From the NCBI GenBank assembly GCA_023393485.1, contig JAEWLD010000257.1:1-5829 (forward strand): DNA of 5,829 bases, read 5' to 3'. Under the pieces are notes generated by a model. That model was not told the origin of the DNA, made no database searches, and saw nothing but the letters and a program-made list of their open reading frames with translations. Within the stretch, counting starts at the first letter, position 1; each line of letters begins with the position of its first letter. Positions 1-3,882 of the stretch are shown here, piece by piece. The DNA comes from Bacteroidota bacterium. GTDB lineage: Bacteria > Bacteroidota > Bacteroidia > Flavobacteriales > Flavobacteriaceae. A program made the position numbers and the translations under genes.

Positions 1-195
1 ATTGTAGGCGCAGATGTTATTGTTGCGTCGGCATGCGTTCAGATGCCTTCGCTTGAAGCCATTGATGAAATGGAAAAACAAATTGGACTTCCGGTGACCT
101 CGGCTGCCGTCTGCACGACTTATGAAATGATGAAGAAGCTCGGCATTGAAGCAAGGTCAACGATCGGCGGTTCGCTGCTCAGCGGCAAATATTGA
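1..195 (+). CDS. Maleate cis-trans isomerase / arylmalonate decarboxylase family protein, C-terminal fragment
   Basis: This is the 3' end of a gene that begins before the window: 64 codons are open from base 1 and stop at TGA 193-195. The segment SACVQMPSL (fragment residues 10-18), followed by IGLPVTSAAVCTTYEMMKKLGI (written here with its key points: G-L-P-V, then A-V-C-T, then K-L-G-I), matches the C-terminal lobe of the Asp/Glu racemase-like superfamily, specifically the maleate isomerase/arylmalonate decarboxylase branch. In that family a cysteine at the position of Cys12 of the fragment is one of the active-site thiols, which act on small dicarboxylates in the cytoplasm. The ending GGSLLSGKY is also typical. 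The N-terminal lobe with the other catalytic residue is outside the window, so substrate and exact reaction (isomerase, decarboxylase or racemase) cannot be decided. The family call is fairly secure; the function is not. Confidence 0.8.
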   Translation: MVGADVIVASACVQMPSLEAIDEMEKQIGLPVTSAAVCTTYEMMKKLGIEARSTIGGSLLSGKY

Positions 196-242
196 CTTTC
201 CAAGAAATGCCGTAATTATATAAAAGTTTGTGTAAACGATGT

Positions 243-263
243 AAACCGCAATATGCGGGGTTT
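243..263 (+). terminator. Weak terminator-like hairpin after the isomerase-family gene
   Basis: AAACCGCA (243-250), a three-base ATA loop and TGCGGGGTTT (254-263) can form a stem of five GC-rich pairs (ACCGC region against GCGG) extended by A/T pairs across a two-base G bulge. It lies 47 nt after the upstream stop codon, and stems flanked by AAA and TTT are common terminators in Bacteroidetes. The run of T is only three bases, so termination may be weak. An alternative is that it is part of the control region of the next gene. Confidence 0.4.
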
Positions 264-300
264 GTGGAAATTTGTCAGACTAACCAAAAAAACCCTCATT
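261..300 (+). promoter_or_regulatory. Putative promoter and leader of the 52-residue acidic protein gene
   Basis: The block holds TTTG (261-264), GGAAATTTG (266-274, its last eight bases being one mismatch from the Bacteroidetes -7 box TAnnTTTG), AGAC and the leader TAACCAAAA (281-289), then TCATT directly before the ATG. The same order of words (TTG, AATTT, AGAC, TAACCAAAA, TCATTATG) is found before the gene at 1733. No good -33 box lies 17-19 nt upstream of the -7-like box, so this is a proposal based on resemblance only. Confidence 0.35.
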
Positions 301-459
301 ATGCGCAACGAAGATTTTACTCCCGAGAACGTCAACGAAAATCTAGACAACATCATCAGCATTAATTCGGACAGCTCAGACAACGAGGAATTCGATTACG
401 ATTTTGATTACGATCCGAATGAAATGTATTACGCTTTGAACGGCATCGACCGCGAATGA
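301..459 (+). CDS. Small, highly acidic hypothetical protein (52 aa)
   Basis: I do not recognise a family. The chosen ATG at 301 gives 52 residues with 16 Asp/Glu and only two Arg, no Lys, no Cys and no Trp, so the protein is very negatively charged. The N-terminal half (to about residue 20) is polar with a short NLDNIISIN stretch that could form a helix or strand. Residues 31-38 are FDYDFDYD, followed by PNEMYYALNG, an aromatic/acidic tail that could bind cations or a basic partner. No signal peptide or membrane segment is seen, so it is probably cytoplasmic. An in-frame ATG at 253 would add 16 basic/hydrophobic residues, but it lies inside the preceding hairpin. The ATG at 301 has the TAACCAAAA...TCATT leader seen before the gene at 1733, so it is preferred. 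No clear terminator follows. The gene is plausible but has no functional evidence. Confidence 0.6.
   Translation: MRNEDFTPENVNENLDNIISINSDSSDNEEFDYDFDYDPNEMYYALNGIDRE
391..414 (+). repeat. Tandem 12-bp repeat encoding FDYD-FDYD
   Basis: TTCGATTACGAT (391-402) is followed at once by TTTGATTACGAT (403-414), differing at one base. The repeat is in frame and doubles an Asp/Tyr/Phe tetrapeptide near the C-terminus of the acidic protein. It may have arisen by slippage or reflect selection for the peptide pattern. Confidence 0.7.
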
Positions 460-525
460 CAGCCGCATTGTGGATCGGATGATTCGGGACGGCGTCGTAA
501 AACTTGTCATATAATTGCCGCGCTA

Positions 526-564
526 TTGTTAGCCCAAGTTTATTTTTTAAATTTACGTTAACGT
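526..564 (+). promoter_or_regulatory. Candidate promoter and palindromic site upstream of the oxygenase gene
   Basis: TTG (526-528), a 19-nt spacer and TAAATTTA (548-555, one mismatch from the Bacteroidetes -7 box TAnnTTTG) make a plausible housekeeping promoter about 60 nt before the oxygenase ATG. It overlaps ACGTTAACGT (555-564), a perfect 10-bp palindrome that could be an operator half-site pair. Further down, ACGGC (567-571) and GCCGT (582-586) could pair around a T-rich ten-base loop in the leader RNA. The rest of the 460-621 gap shows no gene. All of this is inferred from pattern alone. Confidence 0.35.
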
Positions 565-621
565 TCACGGCATTTTTTACAGCCGTAAAACCCAGTTTAA
601 TCTGAAGCATCCACTTTGTTT

Positions 622-1509
622 ATGGGCTTACATTTATCCGAGATCGAGCGCGTCAAAAACATTTCAAAAGCAGATTTTTACAATAACTACGTCAGGAAGC
701 AGAAGCCGCTCGTGATAGAACAGCTGACTGCCGATTGGCCTGCGTATGAAAAATGGCGATTGGCTTACATCAAGGATATTGCAGGCGATAAAACCGTTCC
801 CTTATACGACGACCGGCCGGTGTCGCACAAAGACAAATTCAATGAGGCGCACGCTGAAATGAAGATGTCTGACTACATTGATTTATTGGAAAAACAGCCG
901 ACGAATTACAGGATTTTTCTGTATAATCTGATGAAGGAAGTTCCGGCGTTAAAAGCCGATTTCAAATGGCCTGACATCGGACTTCGGTTGGTGAAGCAGT
1001 TGCCGATGTTATTTTTTGGCGGCGAAAATTCGAAAGTGTTCATGCATTATGACATCGATTATTCGAACATACTGCATTTCCATTTTCACGGCACTAAGCA
1101 ATGTATCATTTTTGCGCCCGACCAGACACCGTTCCTATACAAAGTGCCGCATGCGCTGATCTCGCGTGAGGACATTGATTTTGATAATCCGGATTTTTAC
1201 CGATGGCCGGCCCTCGCAAAAGCCAAAGGCTATGTCACCAGGCTCAACCACGGTGAAATGTTATATAAGCCTGAAGGTTATTGGCACTATATGAGATATC
1301 TGACTCCCGGATTCTCGATGAGCCTGAGGGCATTTCCAAGGAAACTGTCAAATCTGGCCAAGGCGACGTACAATGTTGCGGTTATGCGCCATTTTGATAC
1401 ATGGATGCGCAAACGCAAAGGGCAACAATGGATTGACTATAAAAATAGGCGTGCTATCGAGGATACGCACCGCAAACTCGGAATCCAGACTCCGGCACTC
1501 GATGTCTGA
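622..1509 (+). CDS. Cupin-like (JmjC/FIH-type) Fe(II)/2-oxoglutarate-dependent oxygenase family protein
   Basis: The protein (295 aa from ATG 622) has the layout of the Cupin_8/JmjC-like family. An N-terminal segment with NNYVRKQKPLVIE and a Trp-rich strand (residues 20-46) is followed by the double-stranded beta-helix core. The likely iron ligands are His142 and Asp144 in FMHYDID, and His222 in EGYWHYM. The Asp-to-distal-His spacing of 78 residues equals that in human FIH (Asp201/His279). Lys159, shortly after the HxD motif, is placed to bind the 2-oxoglutarate carboxylate as FIH Lys214 does. GEMLYKPEGYWHY fits the family's second metal-site strand. About 65 C-terminal residues, rich in Arg/Lys and helical in character, follow the core. 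Known relatives hydroxylate protein side chains or small molecules; the substrate here is unknown. A TTG at 616 would add two residues, but ATG is preferred. The gene probably heads a two-gene unit with the small membrane protein 18 nt downstream. No signal peptide is seen, so it is probably cytoplasmic. Confidence 0.85.
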   Translation: MGLHLSEIERVKNISKADFYNNYVRKQKPLVIEQLTADWPAYEKWRLAYIKDIAGDKTVPLYDDRPVSHKDKFNEAHAEMKMSDYIDLLEKQPTNYRIFLYNLMKEVPALKADFKWPDIGLRLVKQLPMLFFGGENSKVFMHYDIDYSNILHFHFHGTKQCIIFAPDQTPFLYKVPHALISREDIDFDNPDFYRWPALAKAKGYVTRLNHGEMLYKPEGYWHYMRYLTPGFSMSLRAFPRKLSNLAKATYNVAVMRHFDTWMRKRKGQQWIDYKNRRAIEDTHRKLGIQTPALDV

Positions 1510-1527
1510 TAACTAAAAACAAACACT

Positions 1528-1644
1528 ATGAACTCATTTTTTAAAACCATCATAGCCGGATTTACGGCCAAGAAACTAGGAGGCGGATGCCTTGGGATGA
1601 TTATCGTTTTTATAATCGTGTATTGGCTGCTCGGCAAATTCTGA
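1528..1644 (+). CDS. Conserved-type 38-residue single-span membrane protein
   Basis: ATG 1528 to TGA 1642-1644 encodes 38 residues: a short amphipathic start (MNSFFKTIIAGFTAKK), the tight motif LGGGC (residues 17-21), and one hydrophobic segment at about residues 21-36 containing MIIVFIIVYWLLG and ending GKF. The lysines at 15-16 before the span suggest an N-in topology in the inner membrane. The AKKLGGGC-plus-span pattern is one I recall in very short hypothetical proteins of Flavobacteriaceae, but I cannot name a function. It starts 18 nt after the oxygenase stop behind an A-rich spacer (AACTAAAAACAAACACT), so co-transcription is likely. The antisense frame here overlaps the oxygenase end and has no coding character. 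Confidence rests on the coherent protein-like sequence and the operon spacing. Confidence 0.8.
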   Translation: MNSFFKTIIAGFTAKKLGGGCLGMIIVFIIVYWLLGKF

Positions 1645-1662
1645 TATAAATCCTGTAATAAT

Positions 1663-1732
1663 CCAACGGAACTTCATAAGAGATTCCGGACGGTGTTGGC
1701 TAATTTTAGACATTAACCAAAATCAGATCATT
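1663..1732 (+). promoter_or_regulatory. Putative promoter, imperfect inverted repeat and leader of the 76-residue protein gene
   Basis: CCAACGGAA (1663-1671) can pair with TTCCG (1684-1688) and TTGG (1696-1699), leaving a seven-base bulge; this could be a regulator site or a weak terminator for the preceding pair. It runs into TTGGC (1696-1700) and TAATTTTA (1701-1708, one mismatch from TAnnTTTG), AGAC, TAACCAAAA (1714-1722) and TCATT before ATG 1733. The last part matches the block before the gene at 301. No -33 box is found at 17-19 nt from the -7-like box. Confidence 0.35.
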
Positions 1733-1963
1733 ATGGGAACGATCAATAACGGCGGCCAGAACCGCCACGACGGACAACAAAATTACCAGCATTCAAATCA
1801 GCGCAACCGCGATAATGCCCGCAGCGACACTTCAAAACACCAATACGCCGATCACGGGGAAGAAACCAATGATGCTAATTTCACCGAAGGTCATGACTTA
1901 AGCCAAAATATGGATTTTCGCGATAAGCGAGGCAACCTCGAAGTACAGTCCGATGAAAATTAA
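1733..1963 (+). CDS. Small hydrophilic, probably disordered hypothetical protein (76 aa)
   Basis: The 76-residue product has no hydrophobic segment, no Cys and no Trp. It holds about 12 Asn, 7 Gly, 14 Asp/Glu, 8 Lys/Arg and 5 His, and is expected to be intrinsically disordered. The N-terminal half is Asn/Gln/Arg/His-rich (NNGGQNRHDGQQNYQH); the C-terminal half is more acidic and contains GHDLSQNMDFRDKRGN. Glycine near 9% with extreme hydrophilicity fits the published hydrophilin-type composition, which is linked to desiccation or osmotic stress, but that is composition only, not homology. The start is supported by the leader shared with the gene at 301. A strong hairpin terminator follows five bases after the stop, so it is likely a monocistronic unit, convergent with the GH130 gene. 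I do not recognise a named family. Confidence 0.75.
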   Translation: MGTINNGGQNRHDGQQNYQHSNQRNRDNARSDTSKHQYADHGEETNDANFTEGHDLSQNMDFRDKRGNLEVQSDEN

Positions 1964-1967
1964 ACCG

Positions 1968-1994
1968 ATGCCCGTTTCTACGGGCATTTTTATT
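1968..1994 (+). terminator. Strong Rho-independent terminator of the 76-residue protein gene
   Basis: ATGCCCGT (1968-1975), loop TTCT, ACGGGCAT (1980-1987) form a perfect 8-bp stem followed by TTTTTATTT. On the opposite strand the hairpin is followed by CGGTTTAATTTT, so it may also stop the convergent GH130 transcript, though less efficiently. The GH130 stop codon (1990-1992) lies within the T-tract. Confidence 0.9.
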
Positions 1995-3462
1995 TGAGCC
2001 GTTTGGTATTTTTGAGCCTTTCGAGCAACAAGTCAAGATTCACTGTCGCAAAAGTGGAGCTGTGGTCTGACAGTCCGTAAGGGATGATCAATTCGCCATT
2101 GTGGATGATCGAACCGCAGGAATATACCACATTTGGTACGTAGCCTTCGCGTTCATCTGGATTCGGCAGGATCAGCGGTTCGGCCAGGCGCCCGATTTCA
2201 ATTTCCGGGTTTTCGAGATTGAGCAACGATGCCCCAATACTGTATCGCCGCATCGGCCCGACGGCGTGCGTGATGACAAGCCAGCCTTCTTCGGTTTCGA
2301 TTGGCGAGCCGCAATTGCCGATCTGGACAAATTCCCACGGATATTCAGGCTCCTGGATTTTGATCGGGTCTTCCCAGACATTTATCGAATCCGAATACAT
2401 GATGTAGTTGTTCCAGCCGTCAATGCGGGACAACATCGCGTATTTGCCATTGATCTTGCGCGGGAACAATGCCAGGTTTTTATTCTTTGCGCCGGCGCCG
2501 TTTAGCGGGCTGGTTTTGAAATCGTAAAAGTCAGTTGTTTTGAGCAGTTTTGGCATGATGTACGAACCATCGAATGCCGTATAAGTCGCATAATATACGA
2601 TTGTGCCGTTGTCGCGCGTGAATCTCACAAAGCGCGCATCTTCAATTCCGCGGCTTTCAAGATCCGAAATCGGGAAAATCACCCTGTCACTGATGTCGGT
2701 GTCTTTTGAAAAACTGATTTTGCGGTAACTGTCAGACAAGGCCAGAATCAGGTTATACTGCCTGATGGTGCGCTGGTCGGTGGTTTTGGATTTGGCTTCG
2801 AGAACAATCGTTTTCAGGTCGTCATACTCGAAAGTTTCGCCGAGATGTTCGTCGACCATTTTCAAAAAGTCTGAATTGATGCCTTCATCCTCGCCTTTTT
2901 TGATGAACAGTCGCTTTTGGTAAACGGCATTGCGGACGCGCTCTGCCTCGTCGATATAATTGCCGGCCGGCATTACCGTAATATTGTTATGCCTGTCAAT
3001 CAACGCGCGGCGGAAAACAACCGAGGAAACATGCCCTTCACCGACTGCCCGGAAACTGATGATCACGCGCTGCTGGCCGTCTTCAAGATTGCTTCGGTCG
3101 GGATCTTCGACGATCGATGGATTAAAGAAAGCCGCTGACTCTATCGAATATTCATGGGTAAAATAAGAGCCGATCAACAACCGTGTATATTCGTCCAGGT
3201 CGTCGGGATCATAGCCGGCGTCGCGGATTTGCGTTTCAACTTTTTCGCAATGACGCTGCAGTTTTCTTGTGATGTTGCGGTGCCGTTTTGAAAAATCCTG
3301 CAAAAGCGGCGAGACCAGCGCGAAGGTTTGCTCTTTTGACAATGAAAGTACTTTTTTGATCAATTCGACGGCCCGGTCTTCTCCATTGAAGAAAAAACGG
3401 GCAATCACACGCTTAGAATCGGGAACCACTTTTACGGGCTTTCTTTCGATGCTCAATCGCAT
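1990..3462 (-). CDS. Glycoside hydrolase family 130 protein (probable beta-mannoside phosphorylase or hydrolase)
   Basis: The 490-residue protein matches GH130 throughout its C-terminal 380 residues, a five-bladed beta-propeller fold. Signatures seen are FFNPSIV (112-118) and SFRAVG (136-141) at the first blade; GIEDARF (272-278), with Asp275 in the position of the family's general-acid motif; YTAFDGS (294-300); KNKNLALFPRK (326-336); GNCGSPIET (382-390); THAVGPMRRYSIGA (398-411), whose His and Arg/Tyr fit the phosphate-site region of family phosphorylases; and REGYVPNVVYSCG (438-450). GH130 enzymes break beta-mannosidic linkages, mostly by inverting phosphorolysis that releases mannose 1-phosphate; some subfamilies hydrolyse beta-1,2-mannosides. 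The first ~110 residues are a charged, mainly helical extension. There is no signal peptide, so it is cytoplasmic. ATG 3460-3462 is chosen because RLSIERKPVKVVPDSKRVIARFF is a natural family-like start (key points: E-R-K-P, P-D, K-R-V-I-A-R-F). No PUL genes adjoin it, so the physiological substrate is open. Confidence 0.88.
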   Translation of the reverse strand: MRLSIERKPVKVVPDSKRVIARFFFNGEDRAVELIKKVLSLSKEQTFALVSPLLQDFSKRHRNITRKLQRHCEKVETQIRDAGYDPDDLDEYTRLLIGSYFTHEYSIESAAFFNPSIVEDPDRSNLEDGQQRVIISFRAVGEGHVSSVVFRRALIDRHNNITVMPAGNYIDEAERVRNAVYQKRLFIKKGEDEGINSDFLKMVDEHLGETFEYDDLKTIVLEAKSKTTDQRTIRQYNLILALSDSYRKISFSKDTDISDRVIFPISDLESRGIEDARFVRFTRDNGTIVYYATYTAFDGSYIMPKLLKTTDFYDFKTSPLNGAGAKNKNLALFPRKINGKYAMLSRIDGWNNYIMYSDSINVWEDPIKIQEPEYPWEFVQIGNCGSPIETEEGWLVITHAVGPMRRYSIGASLLNLENPEIEIGRLAEPLILPNPDEREGYVPNVVYSCGSIIHNGELIIPYGLSDHSSTFATVNLDLLLERLKNTKRLK

Positions 3463-3491
3463 AAATTCGGATTTAAATCATCCTAATTTAC

Positions 3492-3520
3492 GATATATAT
3501 TTAAAACACTTGGTTGCAAA
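3492..3520 (-). promoter_or_regulatory. Candidate promoter of the GH130 gene
   Basis: Read on the minus strand, TTTG (3520-3517), a 17-nt spacer and TATATATC (3499-3492) give a spaced pair resembling the Bacteroidetes -33 TTTG / -7 TAnnTTTG arrangement, with two mismatches in the -7 box. It would give a leader of roughly 20-25 nt. This is the best candidate seen but is weak. Confidence 0.3.
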
Positions 3521-3590
3521 ATGTCAAATATTCCTTAATAAAAATCATGGAAAACCTGTAAGCGGAGCCTGCTGTCAATATAACGGATTA

Positions 3591-3631
3591 TTGGCGGAAA
3601 TAAAGAACTTTACTATTCTAAACCTAACGTC
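3591..3631 (+). promoter_or_regulatory. Putative promoter and leader of the 73-residue protein gene
   Basis: TTGGCGGAAAT (3591-3601) lies 41 nt before ATG 3632, followed by AAGAAC and the leader TCTAAACCTAACGTC. The TTG plus A-rich word at this distance resembles the blocks before the genes at 301 and 1733 (TTG at 39 and 37 nt before ATG). TACTATTC (3611-3618), 17 nt after the TTG, is only a poor -7 match. The call rests on comparison, not on a strong consensus. Confidence 0.25.
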
Positions 3632-3853
3632 ATGGAAAAGCAAAACCAACAACCTGAAAAACACTATCGCGAAGCCGAAGGCAATCTCGATAGTCCGGTA
3701 AACACCAAAGACGCGCATGATTTCAATAAAAAGTCTCTGACCGACGATGAAAGCGCCGAAACCGACCCGAACACCGTAAAAGACAAAGCGTCGTTTCAGG
3801 AAACCGAAGAGAAAACCGACGAAGACCGTTTCGACGGCGAAATCAAAATTTAA
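3632..3853 (+). CDS. Small acidic, probably disordered hypothetical protein (73 aa)
   Basis: The 73-residue protein has 21 Asp/Glu against 11 Lys/Arg, no Cys, no Trp and no hydrophobic segment, so it should be soluble, cytoplasmic and largely unfolded. It starts MEKQNQQPEKHYREAEGN; the middle is rich in short charged words (TKDAHDFNKKSLTDDESAE), and the C-terminus ends DEDRFDGEIKI, a possible short binding strand. It resembles in style, but not by clear alignment, the disordered protein at 1733, and similar short charged proteins are common as uncharacterised flavobacterial genes. It stands alone: divergent from GH130 and closed by a strong terminator starting 4 bases after the stop. A stress-protectant role is possible but is inference from composition. 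An overlapping frame starting at 3510 runs through its start in another phase and is not coding. Confidence 0.75.
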   Translation: MEKQNQQPEKHYREAEGNLDSPVNTKDAHDFNKKSLTDDESAETDPNTVKDKASFQETEEKTDEDRFDGEIKI

Positions 3854-3856
3854 AAG

Positions 3857-3881
3857 AAAAGCCTCGGTTAGAGGCTTTTTT
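3857..3881. terminator. Bidirectional Rho-independent terminator between convergent genes
   Basis: AAAAGCCTC (3857-3865), loop GGTTA, GAGGCTTTT (3871-3879) form a perfect 9-bp stem. On the plus strand the T-tract is 3876-3881; on the minus strand the stem is followed by TTTTCTTTTAAATTTT. It can therefore end both the 73-residue protein transcript and the large repeat-protein transcript, whose stop codon (3883-3885) immediately flanks it. Confidence 0.9.
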
Positions 3882-3882
3882 A

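Larger units (their letters stand above)
3463..3631. other. Divergent intergenic region between the GH130 gene and the 73-residue protein gene
   Basis: These 169 bases separate two divergent genes. The GH130-proximal half is strongly A/T-rich (ATTTAAATCA, GATATATATTTAAAAC), as expected of promoter DNA, while the middle (about 3555-3575) is more G/C-rich. Short open frames here have no coding character. No ribosome-binding sequence of Shine-Dalgarno type is present before either gene. Confidence 0.7.

Noticed and set aside
231..246. TGTAAAC direct repeat with 9-nt period as a regulator site
   Set aside because: Two 7-base copies in A/T-rich DNA are easily due to chance, and the second overlaps the hairpin.
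253..300. In-frame extension of the acidic small protein to ATG 253
   Set aside because: This ATG lies within the terminator-like hairpin, the added residues are basic/hydrophobic unlike the rest, and the ATG at 301 has the leader shared with another gene.
479..514. 11-codon open frame after the acidic protein gene
   Set aside because: It is too short, without a leader or distinctive sequence, to support as a gene.
362..610. 82-codon minus-strand open frame
   Set aside because: It overlaps the acidic protein gene antisense, has Arg/Asn-rich low-quality composition and resembles no protein; it looks like a shadow of the other strand.
616..621. TTG start two codons upstream of the oxygenase ATG
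   Set aside because: A nearby ATG at 622 is more usual, and nothing in the sequence favours the TTG.
2101..2505. 134-codon plus-strand open frame inside the GH130 gene
   Set aside because: It is antisense to a well-supported enzyme gene and its translation has no recognisable motif.
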